DNA of 64,000 nucleotides from Streptosporangium lutulentum (lineage in GTDB: Bacteria; Actinomycetota; Actinomycetes; Streptosporangiales; Streptosporangiaceae). The DNA is taken from NCBI RefSeq assembly GCF_030811455.1, contig NZ_JAUSQU010000001.1:6076001-6140000 (forward strand), in the 5' to 3' direction. Within the stretch, counting starts at the first letter, position 1; the number at the start of each line of letters is the position of its first letter. Shown one piece after another: positions 33,089 to 42,120 of this stretch. The notes below the pieces were generated by a model. The model was not told the DNA's origin and searched no databases. It was given only the letters and a program-made list of their open reading frames with translations. A program made the translations under genes and the position numbers.

Positions 33089-33994
33089 ATGCTCGATGTC
33101 GTACGACTCCGGGTACTCGCCGCCGTCGCCCGGAACGGATCGGTCACCGCGGCGGCCAGGGAACTGCACTACTCGCAGCCCTCGGTCAGCCACCACCTCG
33201 CCAAGCTCGAAGCCGAGACCGGGGCCAAGCTGATCCAGAAGGTCGGCCGGGGCATCCGGCTGACCGAGGCGGGCCTGCTGCTGGCCGAACGGGCCACCGA
33301 GATCATCGGCCGCATCGACTCCGCGGCCTCCGAGCTGTCCGCGCACGTGGGCCTGCGTGCGGGCCGGGTCGGGCTGGCCGCCTTCCCCTCGGCCCTGGGC
33401 ACGTTCGTGCCCAGGGCCGCCGCCCTGCTTTCCGAGAAGCACCCCGGCCTGCGACTGCGGCTGATCGAGACCGAGCCGCCCGACGCCCTGCGCATGCTCC
33501 GCGCGGGCTACGTGGACGTGGCGGTCATCTTCCGCTATGACGACACCGCCCCGGAGGACGACGGCATCCGCCTGACCCATCTGCTGGACGATCCCAGCTA
33601 CCTGGTCACCACGGAGGAGACAGGCGATCTGCTCTCGCATCGGGGCTCCCGGTGGATCGGGGGCTGCGAACGGTGCCGGAGCCACCTGCTCGACCTGTGC
33701 GCCAAGGTGGGCTTCGAGCCGGAGATCGCCTTCACCACCGACGACAACATCGCCGTCCAGGCCCTGGTCGCCGCCGGGATGGGAGTGACGGCCCTGCCCG
33801 GCCTCGCCCTGCGGGCGCACCACCACCCGAAGGTCAAAGCGACCGAGATCCCCGGCTCCATCCGCCACGTCTACGCCGCCACCTACGGCGAGCCGCCCCA
33901 TCCCCCGGCCACCGCCGCCCTGCTGACGATGCTGGCGACCTCGGCCCGCCCGGAGCGGCCCACGAGAGCGGAGCCCGAGGTGGTCGGTCCCTGA
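33089..33994 (+). CDS. LysR-family transcriptional regulator
   Basis: 301 residues. HTH at about 1-60 (RLRVLAAVARNGSVTAAARE, HYSQPSVSHHLAKLEAETGA), then a two-lobed effector domain (GRVGLAAFPSALGTFVPRA; AGYVDVAVIFRYDD; ALVAAGMGVTALPGLAL). The start is the ATG at 33089. It faces the cysteine dioxygenase gene, which I infer it controls together with itself; the effector may be cysteine or another sulfur compound, but nothing in the sequence proves that. Confidence 0.92.
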   Translation: MLDVVRLRVLAAVARNGSVTAAARELHYSQPSVSHHLAKLEAETGAKLIQKVGRGIRLTEAGLLLAERATEIIGRIDSAASELSAHVGLRAGRVGLAAFPSALGTFVPRAAALLSEKHPGLRLRLIETEPPDALRMLRAGYVDVAVIFRYDDTAPEDDGIRLTHLLDDPSYLVTTEETGDLLSHRGSRWIGGCERCRSHLLDLCAKVGFEPEIAFTTDDNIAVQALVAAGMGVTALPGLALRAHHHPKVKATEIPGSIRHVYAATYGEPPHPPATAALLTMLATSARPERPTRAEPEVVGP

Positions 33995-34120
33995 TCCCGG
34001 CCCGTCCATGACGGCCTTCGCGGGCGGAAGCCGACCTTCTATCCCCCTGACCGCTTACGCGGGGGACCGATCCCTATTACGTTCTACGCGAAAGTGACTT
34101 TTAGTCGCTAACCTCTAACG

Positions 34121-34798
34121 GTGCCCATACCGATCATCAGGGTCCACGGCCTCGGAGTGGAACTCGGCGGCAACCCCGTTCTCAGAGACGTCGACCTGAC
34201 GGCCGCACCCGGTGAGATCATCGCCGTGATCGGCGTCAACGGCGCGGGCAAGTCGACGCTGCTGCGCTGCCTGGCCGGGCTGCAACCACCGGGCTCGGGC
34301 GAGCTCCACGTCCTGGACGGCCCGCCGAGAGACGACCCCGCCTTCTGGCGGGACGTCGTCCTGGTGGGAGACGAACCCGCGTGGTACCCGGGGCTGACGG
34401 TCCGCGAGCACCTGGAGCTGGTGCGCACCGTCCACGTCTCGCCCCGTTTCGACGTCGAGGCGGGCCTGGAGCTGTTCGACCTGAAGGAGCGTGCGGACGC
34501 CTCGCCGCTGACCCTCTCCACCGGCCAGCGACAGCGACTCTCGCTGGCGGCGGCACTGCTCCGCCCGAGCCGGTTGCTGCTGCTCGACGAGCCGGAACGC
34601 GGACTCGACGCGGCCTTCCGGCAGCGCCTGGCGACGATCCTGACGGAGTACGCGGCGGCCGGCGGCACGGTGGTCATGGCGACCCACGACCACCGGCTCG
34701 CCGAGGCCACCCTGGCCCGCCAGATCGTGCTGACGACCGAGCACGTGGAGCACCTCGAAACCGCCGGGCACAACGATAACGCCGAGAACAGAGCATGA
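34121..34798 (+). CDS. ABC transporter ATP-binding protein
   Basis: 225 residues with Walker A GVNGAGKST, signature LSTGQRQRLSLAAAL, Walker B LLLLDEPERGLD and switch His (ATHDH). Type: single-domain ABC of export or antibiotic-resistance-like systems. The GTG at 34121 has no Shine-Dalgarno; a TAACCT -10-like hexamer ends seven bases before it, so the mRNA is probably leaderless. Its stop overlaps the permease start by four bases (ATGA), making a two-gene transporter. Confidence 0.92.
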   Translation: MPIPIIRVHGLGVELGGNPVLRDVDLTAAPGEIIAVIGVNGAGKSTLLRCLAGLQPPGSGELHVLDGPPRDDPAFWRDVVLVGDEPAWYPGLTVREHLELVRTVHVSPRFDVEAGLELFDLKERADASPLTLSTGQRQRLSLAAALLRPSRLLLLDEPERGLDAAFRQRLATILTEYAAAGGTVVMATHDHRLAEATLARQIVLTTEHVEHLETAGHNDNAENRA

Positions 34799-36282
34799 GC
34801 ACCGTCCCGGCCGTCCGCGCGTTCATCCGGTCGCGTGGCCGTACCCCGGCGAGCTGGCTGGATCGCTACACCGTCCTCTTCGGGATCGCGATGACGGTCG
34901 CGGTGCTGGCCCGGCCCGTCTCCTCCGCGCTCGCGGCCGTCGTCCGGCAGGCGGATCCGTCGCGGATGGGAGCCGGAATCGCTCTGATCACGCTGGCCTA
35001 TGCGGGCTTCCTCGCCATCGCCCGCGCGATCGGCCCCCTCGCGGTGCCGGCTCCCGACGCCGCCTGGCTGGTGCTGTCCCCGCTGGACCGTCGCGGCGTG
35101 CTGGGACGGACCGCGAGGATTCTGCTGGCGATCTCCGTACCGGTGGGGGCCGCGCTCGGGGTGGGCGCGCTCGCCGTCCTGGGTGCGCCGGACCAGTTGG
35201 CGATACGGCTGGTCACCGCCCTGATCGTGGGTCTCTCGGCGGCCGCCGGCGGCATGGCGCTGGCCGTGCTCTCGCAGGCGTCGCAGACCTGGAACTCATG
35301 GCTGCACGTGGTCCTCACCGCGGTCACGCTCCTGGCCGCGGTCATGGCACTGTCGGTTTCGGGCGCCGCGCAGCGGTTCCTCGTCGCCGCCGCCACCGCG
35401 CCCGTGACACTCGGCGCGACCCTCGCGGCGGTGACCGCCGCGACGGCGATCCTGCTCGTACGGCAGGCATGGGCGTCGCTGTCGCGGATTCCGGCGAGGA
35501 GCGTGCTGGCCGCCTCCACCCGCGCGGGTCATGTGGCCGGCGCGGCCGTCCTCATGGACCCCGGCGCCCTGACCTGGATCGCGGAGGACAACCATTGGCG
35601 AGGGCGCGCCCTGCGCTCGCGGCCGTGGCCGTCGCTGCCCGCCCCGGTGGCCCTGGCCTGGCAGGACTGGCGCCGCCTGGGACGGCGTCCCGGGCGGCTG
35701 GCCGTACTGTCCGGGACCGCCGCGCTGCCCGCGCTGGCCGCGCAGGCCGCCGGTGGCGTCACCGCGATCGTGACGGGCGTCGTGCTCGCCGGTGCGCTGG
35801 CCGCCGCGGTGACGGCGACCTGGGGCGCGCGACGCGACGCGGACAACCCGAGCCTCGCGCGCCTGCTCGGCGTCGACGCCCGTGCCGCCCTCGCCGCCCG
35901 CGCCCTGCTGCCCGCCTTGCTGGGGGCCGTCTGGCTGTCCCTCGCCCTGACCGGACTGACCCTGACCGGTGCGGTGACGGGACCGTGGTGGCTGTTCGGA
36001 CCGCTGAGCGCACCCGCTCTGGCCGCGGGCGGCCTGCGGATGGCACGGCGCCGTCCCGTGGACCACGCGATGCCCGTCATCGAGACCCCATTCGGGACGA
36101 TGCCCACCGGACCGCTCCTGTGGGCGGCGAACGGCGTGGACCTCGCGGTGCTGGGATGCCTCCCTCTGATGCTGGCGCTGACCACCCGGCCCGCCGTGCT
36201 GGGCGGTTTCCTCGTCGCCCAGGCCCTGGCCGGGGTCATTGTCCTGCCGGGTTACCTGCTTCTCGCGGCGAGGAACCGTTGA
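34795..36282 (+). CDS. ABC exporter permease (DUF6297-like)
   Basis: 495 residues with about 11-12 hydrophobic segments and little else; motifs LVLSPLDRRGVLGRTARILL and VALAWQDWRRLGRRPGRLA are like those in actinobacterial DUF6297 proteins, which regularly follow a single ABC ATPase gene. It is translationally coupled to that ATPase. The cargo is unknown. Confidence 0.75.
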   Translation: MSTVPAVRAFIRSRGRTPASWLDRYTVLFGIAMTVAVLARPVSSALAAVVRQADPSRMGAGIALITLAYAGFLAIARAIGPLAVPAPDAAWLVLSPLDRRGVLGRTARILLAISVPVGAALGVGALAVLGAPDQLAIRLVTALIVGLSAAAGGMALAVLSQASQTWNSWLHVVLTAVTLLAAVMALSVSGAAQRFLVAAATAPVTLGATLAAVTAATAILLVRQAWASLSRIPARSVLAASTRAGHVAGAAVLMDPGALTWIAEDNHWRGRALRSRPWPSLPAPVALAWQDWRRLGRRPGRLAVLSGTAALPALAAQAAGGVTAIVTGVVLAGALAAAVTATWGARRDADNPSLARLLGVDARAALAARALLPALLGAVWLSLALTGLTLTGAVTGPWWLFGPLSAPALAAGGLRMARRRPVDHAMPVIETPFGTMPTGPLLWAANGVDLAVLGCLPLMLALTTRPAVLGGFLVAQALAGVIVLPGYLLLAARNR

Positions 36283-36404
36283 GGGGTTCGCCACCGGAAA
36301 CCCGGCGCGCTTCGTGTCATCCGCTCCGAGCGGCCAAGCGCCCCAGGGGTTGATCTCCGAAAAACCCTGAGGCGGTCGAAGAACGGCCGAGCTACAATCC
36401 GAGC

Positions 36405-37049
36405 ATGCCGGACCTGACCATCCTCGCCCTGTTCGCTGTCGCGACCCTCGCCCTGCTGCTCGTACCGGGCCCCGCGGTGGTCTACATCGTGACCCGCAGC
36501 GTCGCCCAGGGCCGGAGCGCCGGACTGATCTCGGTGCTGGGCATCCACCTCGGTTCGGTGGTCCACGTGGCCGCCGCGGCCCTGGGCATCAGCGCCCTGC
36601 TGGCGACCTCGGCGACGGCTTTCGCCGTGGTGAAGTATCTCGGCGCGGCTTACCTCGTCTGGCTGGGCGTCCGCAAGCTGATGGCCCGCCAGAGCGGGGA
36701 CGAGGCCGTCGAGCCGCCGCTCGCGAGCCGGTCCCGGATGTTCTGGCAGGGCTTCGTCGTCAACGTGCTCAACCCGAAGACCGCCATCTTCTTCCTCGCC
36801 TTCCTCCCCCAGTTCACCGACCACACCCGGGGCCCGATCGCCCCGCAGATCCTGCTGCTCGGCGTGATCTGGATCGTCCTCGGCATGGCCAGCGACGGCG
36901 CCTTCGCCCTGCTCGCCTCGGCCATGGCGGGCCGCCTGCGCCGCTCCGCCCGAGCCCGCCGCCGCCTGGACCTCACCAGCGGCGTCGTCTACCTCGGCCT
37001 GGGCGCCGTGGCCGCCTTCACCGGCGAGAGCGCGATGGCCAAAACCTGA
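36405..37049 (+). CDS. LysE/RhtB-family amino-acid exporter
   Basis: 214 residues, six membrane segments. Family marks: VPGPAVVYIVTRSVAQGRSAGLIS near the N-terminus (core PGPAVVYIVTRS), GAAYLVWLGVRKL, and WQGFVVNVLNPKTAIFFLAF. LysE-type proteins export amino acids such as homoserine, threonine or lysine. Monocistronic; no dedicated regulator beside it. Confidence 0.92.
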   Translation: MPDLTILALFAVATLALLLVPGPAVVYIVTRSVAQGRSAGLISVLGIHLGSVVHVAAAALGISALLATSATAFAVVKYLGAAYLVWLGVRKLMARQSGDEAVEPPLASRSRMFWQGFVVNVLNPKTAIFFLAFLPQFTDHTRGPIAPQILLLGVIWIVLGMASDGAFALLASAMAGRLRRSARARRRLDLTSGVVYLGLGAVAAFTGESAMAKT

Positions 37050-37220
37050 CAGCCACTGGTAGACCGTCTCCGTGATCTCTCGCGACACATCCGAACAGCA
37101 ACGGGGCTGAAGCACCGGTTACGAGTTCCGGGGTGGGTGCAGCGATTACTGGAACGAAAAAGGCGAGGGGATGCGAGTCCCACAATAGGCAGCTTCCGCT
37201 CCTGACATATGGCAGGTGGT

Positions 37221-37233
37221 ACCCTATAAGGGT
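37221..37233 (+). promoter_or_regulatory. Palindrome over the antitoxin start (operator candidate)
   Basis: ACCCT-ATA-AGGGT is a perfect inverted repeat whose last two bases lie in the GTG start of the antitoxin. A CTGACA/TATAAG pair with 17-base spacing overlaps it. Antitoxin binding here would block transcription of its own operon. Confidence 0.6.
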
Positions 37234-37474
37234 GCTAAAGACAACCGTCTATCTACCCGAGGAACTTGAGGTGCGACTGGATGCCGAGGCCGCGGCCACG
37301 GGCATCAGCAAAGCCGAACTCATCCGGCGGGGCATCGCAATGCTGCTCGACAATTCGGCGCGGCCCAAGCAAGCGCGAGCACTGCCTGTCTTCGACAGCG
37401 GACGCCCGTTGACCCCCGAGGCCATGGACGATGCGCTGTACGAGCACATCAAGGAGCGGGCGGCGCGTCGTTGA
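37232..37474 (+). CDS. Ribbon-helix-helix antitoxin (VapB type)
   Basis: 80 residues from the GTG at 37232. N-terminal RHH domain (LKTTVYLPEELEVRLDAEAA, ISKAELIRRGIAMLL), then an extended tail that would embrace the toxin (SGRPLTPEAMDDALYEHIKE). There is no separate Shine-Dalgarno, which suggests leaderless translation. Its stop overlaps the toxin start (TTGA). As a dimer it should bind the palindrome covering its own start and neutralise the PIN toxin. Confidence 0.85.
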   Translation: MLKTTVYLPEELEVRLDAEAAATGISKAELIRRGIAMLLDNSARPKQARALPVFDSGRPLTPEAMDDALYEHIKERAARR

Positions 37475-37905
37475 TCATCGTTGCCGACACCTCCGCTCTC
37501 TACGCCGCTTTCGACAGCGCGCAACCTGAACACCGCGATGCCGTGGAGATCATCGAACGGGAAATCCTTGCCATCTCACCCCTGGTGATCACGGAGTTGG
37601 ACCACCTCATCCATCGAGATCTCGGATTTCCGGCCGCGATGCAAGTCATGGAGGCGTTGAACGCCCGCATGGGAGACGGCCAGTACCGGCTGGCCGAGTT
37701 GAAACCAGCCGACCTCATCGCCGCCCATGCGATCCGCACGAAATACGAAGGGCTGCGACTGGACCTGGCGGACGCGGTGGGAGTGGTTCTTGCGGACCGC
37801 TACAAGACCGACCGTATCTTCACTCTCGACCAGCGTGACTTCCGGGCGATTGAGCCACTGACTCGCGGGCTCACCGCGTTTCGCATCCTGCCTGCCGACC
37901 GCTGA
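37471..37905 (+). CDS. PIN-domain toxin (VapC type)
   Basis: 144 residues from a TTG start that overlaps the antitoxin stop. The PIN acidic residues are intact: Asp6 (VADTSAL), Glu42 (VITELDHL), Asp98/Asp101 (LDLADAVGV) and Asp119 (TLDQRDF). VapC toxins cut tRNA or rRNA with Mg2+; the RNA target here is unknown. Base composition (more A/T than neighbours) fits a mobile module. Confidence 0.9.
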   Translation: MIIVADTSALYAAFDSAQPEHRDAVEIIEREILAISPLVITELDHLIHRDLGFPAAMQVMEALNARMGDGQYRLAELKPADLIAAHAIRTKYEGLRLDLADAVGVVLADRYKTDRIFTLDQRDFRAIEPLTRGLTAFRILPADR

Positions 37906-38061
37906 GCGCGGCGAAGCAGCCGACCTCTCCGTTCTCGCCGACGATCTGGATCGCCACCGGACGAGGCCTCCACCGCTCGACAACCCGAGGTGATCAGCGA
38001 ATCACGGCCCAGCTGATCGCGCCGATTCTCCGCGTGCCAGGTTGGCTGTGACCAGGTGGCA

Positions 38062-39015
38062 TCAGGGGAAGCGGTAGACCGTCGTGGAGGCGAACTCCTC
38101 GCCGGGGCGCAGGACCGTCGACGGGAAGTGCGCCTGGTTGGGCGAGTCGGGGAAGTGCTGGGTCTCCAGGCAGAGGCCGGCGTGCCTGCCGTACGCGGTG
38201 GCGACGCCGTCCAGCATGTTGCCGGAGTAGAACTGCACGCCCGGTTCGGTGGTGGAGACCTCCATGACCCGTCCGCTGACCGATTCGAGGACCTCGACGC
38301 CGCCGCGCAGGACGTAGCAGTGGTCGTAGCCGCCGCCCAGCACCGGGTCCTCGATCCGGGCCCCGACCTCCTGCGGGGTCGTGAAGTCGAACGGGGTGCC
38401 CGCCACCGGGGCGAGCTCGCCGGTCGGGATCTTGGTGGAGTCGACGGGCAGGTAGCGGTCGGCGTCGATGCGGACCACGTGCTTGAGGATGTCGCCGCCC
38501 CCGGCGAGGTTGAAGTAGGAGTGGTTCGTCAGGTTCAGCACGGTCGGCGCGTCGGTGGTCGCGCGGTAGTCCAGCCGCAGCGCGTCCTCGGTCAGCGTGT
38601 AGGTGAGCGAGACGGTCAGCGTGCCCGGATAGCCCTCCTCGCCGTCGGCGCTGACATACTCCAGCGTCACCGCCGAATCGGAGACCTCGGCCACCCGCCA
38701 CACGCGGTTGGAGAAGCCCCCCGGTCCGCCGTGCAGGCTGTTGGGCTCGTTGTTGATCGGCAGTTCGTAAGTGGCGCCGTCGAGGGTGAACCTCCCTCCC
38801 GCGATGCGGTTGCCGTACCGGCCGACGACCGCGCCGAAGTAGCGGCTGCGTGTCAGGTAGTCGTCGAGGGCGGTGTAGCCGAGCACCACGTCGACCCCGG
38901 AGACCTCCAGGGACTGGAGGATCGCGCCGTAGCTGAGGATCGAGGCGCTCATCCGCCCGTTCGACAGCACGTGCCGCTCGACCTGCTCCCCCGACGGGGT
39001 GGTTCCGAAGTTCAT
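38062..39015 (-). CDS. galM: Aldose 1-epimerase (mutarotase)
   Basis: 317 residues. Family motifs: VVGRYGNRIAGGRF, NSLHGGPGGF, LTNHSYFNLAG (catalytic His), YDHCYVL and VQFYSGNML with a late Glu (LCLETQHFPD). It interconverts alpha and beta anomers. Start ATG at 39015 has GGAGAGG about 7 bases upstream and overlaps the stop of lacI by four bases, so the two are one operon. In this locus a uronic-acid or galactose substrate is likely. Confidence 0.93.
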   Translation of the reverse strand: MNFGTTPSGEQVERHVLSNGRMSASILSYGAILQSLEVSGVDVVLGYTALDDYLTRSRYFGAVVGRYGNRIAGGRFTLDGATYELPINNEPNSLHGGPGGFSNRVWRVAEVSDSAVTLEYVSADGEEGYPGTLTVSLTYTLTEDALRLDYRATTDAPTVLNLTNHSYFNLAGGGDILKHVVRIDADRYLPVDSTKIPTGELAPVAGTPFDFTTPQEVGARIEDPVLGGGYDHCYVLRGGVEVLESVSGRVMEVSTTEPGVQFYSGNMLDGVATAYGRHAGLCLETQHFPDSPNQAHFPSTVLRPGEEFASTTVYRFP

Positions 39016-39983
39016 CGTGGTGCCTCTCCAGTGGATTCGCGGACGATCAGGCTGGTCTCCAGGGTCGCCCGGGTGGGGGTGGCGCCGTCGTTGACCGACT
39101 GCAGCAGCAGGTCCACGGCCATCCGTCCCGCGGCGGCCGTGGGCATGGCCACGGTGGTCAGTTTGGGCCGGTTCAGCCGGCCGGAGACGATGTCGTCGAC
39201 GCCGACCACGCTGACATCCTCGGGGACCCGCACGCCGCGCTCGTAGAGCCCGCCGATGAGCCCGATGGCGACCAGGTCGTTGTAGGCGAGCACGCCCGTC
39301 GCGCCGGAGGCGATCACCTCGTCGACGACGGCGAGGCCGCCCTGCTCGGTGGGCGCGTTGGGGCCGAGGATCACCAGGTCGACGCCGGCCGTCGCGGCGG
39401 CGGCCTCGCACATCTCCCCGCTGGTCCACGAGCCGCTCGGTCCCGAGAGCAGGGCGATCCGGTGGTGACCCAGCCCGGTCAGGTGCTCGATCGCGAGCCG
39501 CGCCCCCTGGCCCACGTCCATCAGCACGGTCGGCATCCCCTTCACCCGCCGGTTCACCACCACGAACGGCACGTCGGCGTGGAGGCGCTCTATCACCCGG
39601 TTGGACAGCCGGGGGCTGCAGAGCAGGACCCCGTCGACCTGCTTGGTGAGGGTCTGGATCAGATCCTCCTCCACCTGCGGGTCCTCGTCGGTGTCGGCCA
39701 CGAACACGTGGTAGTCGCGCGCTCTGGCGTGCGCCTGGGCCGCCTTGATCAACGGCGGGAAGAACGGGTTGGAGATGTCGGCGACGATCAGGCCGAGATT
39801 GTGGGTCCTGCCGGTGGTGAGCGCGCGGGCGGCGCGGTTGGGCCGGTAGCCGAGGTCCTCGGCGACGGCGAGCACGCGGCCGCGCGTCTCGGCGTTCACC
39901 AGATGAGGCGCGGAGAAGGTTCGGGACACGGTCGAGACGTGAACCCCCGACGCCTGTGCCACGTCCCTGATCGTCGCTGCCAC
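39012..39983 (-). CDS. LacI-family repressor of the galacturonate locus
   Basis: 323 residues from the GTG at 39983, with AGGAG just upstream. HTH: ATIRDVAQASGVHVSTVSRT; hinge ALTTGRTHNLGL; sugar-binding core NPFFPPLIKAAQ, VDGVLLCSP, GASVVGVDDIVSGRLNRPKLT-type ending (here VSVVGVDDI). First gene before galM. Two LacI-type palindromes, one in its own promoter (40017-40030) and one in the divergent transport promoter (40181-40194), point to coordinated repression lifted by a sugar acid. Confidence 0.92.
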   Translation of the reverse strand: MAATIRDVAQASGVHVSTVSRTFSAPHLVNAETRGRVLAVAEDLGYRPNRAARALTTGRTHNLGLIVADISNPFFPPLIKAAQAHARARDYHVFVADTDEDPQVEEDLIQTLTKQVDGVLLCSPRLSNRVIERLHADVPFVVVNRRVKGMPTVLMDVGQGARLAIEHLTGLGHHRIALLSGPSGSWTSGEMCEAAAATAGVDLVILGPNAPTEQGGLAVVDEVIASGATGVLAYNDLVAIGLIGGLYERGVRVPEDVSVVGVDDIVSGRLNRPKLTTVAMPTAAAGRMAVDLLLQSVNDGATPTRATLETSLIVRESTGEAPR

Positions 39984-40011
39984 TGTGCTCCTTCGTCGCG
40001 CTCTGCAGCAC

Positions 40012-40040
40012 ATTAATGCAAGCGGTTGTAACCCTGTCAA
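40012..40040 (-). promoter_or_regulatory. lacI-galM promoter with LacI operator
   Basis: On the minus strand: TTGACA (40040-40035), 17-base spacer, ATTAAT (40017-40012). The near-palindrome TGCAAGCGGTTGTA (40017-40030) lies in the spacer and matches the transport operator in 11 of 14 positions or better. Confidence 0.7.
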
Positions 40041-40147
40041 CGCCGGACCGTCGATCGGCCGGATCGTCGTACGACTGATTGAAGCACCTCAATCCCCTTA
40101 AATGCCGACGAACCGGCAGATGGGAAAGGGTTTACCAAATTGAGCCC

Positions 40148-40194
40148 TTGACGTTGCTCGGAGATGTCAGCAATGTTTCATGCAACCGGTTGCA
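40148..40194 (+). promoter_or_regulatory. Transport-operon promoter with perfect LacI operator
   Basis: TTGACG (40148-40153), 17 bases, CAATGT (40171-40176), then the 14-bp perfect palindrome TGCAACCGGTTGCA (40181-40194) covering the expected transcription start. The first permease starts at 40229. Confidence 0.75.
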
Positions 40195-40228
40195 GCCCGT
40201 GACGCCACCTCGGAAGGAGTTGCCGGTC

Positions 40229-41143
40229 ATGGCAATCACTACGGCGAATCCCCGGAGACGCCGCCGTCCAGGCCGCACCGCCAGGACCCCCTACCTGCTG
40301 ATCGCCCCCGCTGTGGTCGCGATGCTCGGCTTCCTCGTCTATCCGATGGCCAGCGTCCTCTACTACAGCCTGCAGAACTACAACGTCACCAAACCGTGGG
40401 ACAACGGCTTCGCCGGGCTCGACAACTTCCGCAGACTGCTGTTCGAGGACCCGCTGTTCTGGCAGAGCCTCGGCTTCAGCCTCCAGTGGGTCGGCGTCGA
40501 GGTGTTCCTGCAGCTGATATTCGGCCTGGTCCTGGCGCTGATCGTGAACGAGAGCTTCATCGGCAGAGGACTCTCCCGTGCCCTGGTGTTCTCCCCCTGG
40601 GCGGTCTCCGGGGTGCTGACCACCGGCATCTGGGTGCTGCTCTACAACCCGACGACCGGGGTCTCGCGCTATCTCGCCGACCTGGGGATCATGCAGTACG
40701 GCTTCGCCCCGCTGGCCAACCCCGACACCGTCTTCTGGGCGGCCGTGCTGGCCGAGCTCTGGCGCGGGGTGCCGTTCTTCGCCATCCTGCTCCTGGCCGA
40801 CCTGCAGAGCATCTCCAAGGAGCTCTACGAGGCGGCCTCGGTGGACGGCGCGTCGCGCTGGAGGCGGTTCTTCCACATCACGCTGCCCCACCTCAAGGAC
40901 GCGATCATCCTGTCCACGCTGCTGCGCTGCGTGTGGGAGTTCAACAATGTCGACCTGCTCTACACGCTGACCGGCGGCGGTCCGGCGCACGCGACGACCA
41001 CCCTGCCGCTGTACGTGGCGGCCAAGGCCGTCCAGTCCCATGACTTCGGGTACGGCGCGGCGCTGACGACCGCGGCCTTCCTGATCCTGACCTTCTTCTC
41101 GATCGCCTACCTGCGGCTGAGCAAGTTCGGAGCGAAGGCATGA
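40229..41143 (+). CDS. Sugar ABC transporter permease (MalF/UgpA type)
   Basis: 304 residues, six membrane segments. The EAA loop contacting the ATPase is present (ELYEAASVDGASRWRRFFHI TLP, core EAASVDGA). GGAAGGAG lies nine bases before the ATG at 40229. First gene of the LacI-controlled operon; the next permease overlaps by four bases. No ATPase is encoded nearby, so a shared MsiK-type ATPase is likely. Probable cargo: oligogalacturonides or galacturonate, by context. Confidence 0.93.
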   Translation: MAITTANPRRRRRPGRTARTPYLLIAPAVVAMLGFLVYPMASVLYYSLQNYNVTKPWDNGFAGLDNFRRLLFEDPLFWQSLGFSLQWVGVEVFLQLIFGLVLALIVNESFIGRGLSRALVFSPWAVSGVLTTGIWVLLYNPTTGVSRYLADLGIMQYGFAPLANPDTVFWAAVLAELWRGVPFFAILLLADLQSISKELYEAASVDGASRWRRFFHITLPHLKDAIILSTLLRCVWEFNNVDLLYTLTGGGPAHATTTLPLYVAAKAVQSHDFGYGAALTTAAFLILTFFSIAYLRLSKFGAKA

Positions 41144-42021
41144 CACTCCAGACGGCCGAACGGCCACGCCTGCACGCACCCGCCCATGCCCCGAGGACCG
41201 GGCGCACAGAGAGGGACAAGGTCAGCCGCTGGCAGATCTGGGTCCCGCTCGGGCTCTACCTGGTGTTCACGCTGGTTCCCTTCTACTGGATGCTGGTGTT
41301 CGCGTTCCGGCCCAGGGGTTCGAGCTCGCTGCTGCCCTGGCCGATCACCTTCGACAACTTCGCGGTGGTCTGGAACGAGCTCGGCTTCGCGATCTTCTTC
41401 AAGAACAGCCTGATGGTCGGCGTCGCCTCGCTGATCATGACCACGGTGATCGCGCTGGCCGGCGGCTACGCCCTGGCCCGCTACGAGTTCCGCGGCAAGA
41501 AGCTGTTCATGGTGGGGATGCTCTGCACGCAGTTCATTCCCGGCGCCATGATGCTGATCCCTCTGTTCGAGATCTTCCGCACTTTCGGCCTGGTCAACTC
41601 GCTGTGGAGCCTGGTGATCGCCGAGACGGTCTTCCAGCTTCCCCTCTCCCTCATCCTGATCAGCGGCTTCATCAGGAACGTCCCGGTGGAGCTGGAGCAG
41701 GCCGCCTGGGTGGACGGCTGCAGCCGGCTGCGCGGCTTCTTCGCCGTGGTGCTGCCGCTGCTGCGCCCGGCGCTGGTCGCCGTCGGCTCGTTCGCCTTCA
41801 TCCACAGCTGGAACAACTTCCTGTTCGCGCTGATGTTCGTGAGCGACCAGGAGAAGTTCACCGTGCCCGTCGGCCTCTCCTACACCCTGGGCGAGTTCAG
41901 CGTGGACTTCGGCGCCCTGGCCGCCGGCGGCGTCGTCGCCGCGGTGCCGGTCGTGCTGGTCTTCGCCTTCATCCAGCGCTACCTGGTGCAGGGCATGTCG
42001 GCGGGAGCGGTGAAGGGATGA
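41140..42021 (+). CDS. Sugar ABC transporter permease (MalG/UgpE type)
   Basis: 293 residues, six membrane segments, with the second EAA loop (ELEQAAWVDGCSRLRGFF) and the typical WNNFLFALMFVSD segment. ATGA overlap with the first permease shows coupled translation and a 1:1 heterodimer. Followed after 99 bases by the dehydrogenase gene. Confidence 0.93.
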   Translation: MTLQTAERPRLHAPAHAPRTGRTERDKVSRWQIWVPLGLYLVFTLVPFYWMLVFAFRPRGSSSLLPWPITFDNFAVVWNELGFAIFFKNSLMVGVASLIMTTVIALAGGYALARYEFRGKKLFMVGMLCTQFIPGAMMLIPLFEIFRTFGLVNSLWSLVIAETVFQLPLSLILISGFIRNVPVELEQAAWVDGCSRLRGFFAVVLPLLRPALVAVGSFAFIHSWNNFLFALMFVSDQEKFTVPVGLSYTLGEFSVDFGALAAGGVVAAVPVVLVFAFIQRYLVQGMSAGAVKG

Positions 42022-42120
42022 GAGACCTCGAACGACAGTCCGCGGGGAACCCCTGCGGTGAATGCGGCCGGCCGGGAACCGAGACCGTCGGCGCGACGAA
42101 TGAGGAGCGGTGAACGACCA

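Noticed and set aside
37050..37231. Possible tRNA gene upstream of the toxin-antitoxin module
   Set aside because: A GCGAGTCCC-like stretch is present but no cloverleaf with acceptor and anticodon stems could be formed.
39016..40092. Upstream extension of the epimerase frame through lacI
   Set aside because: The frame is simply open in the wrong phase of lacI; the start at 39015 has a ribosome binding site and the proper N-terminus.
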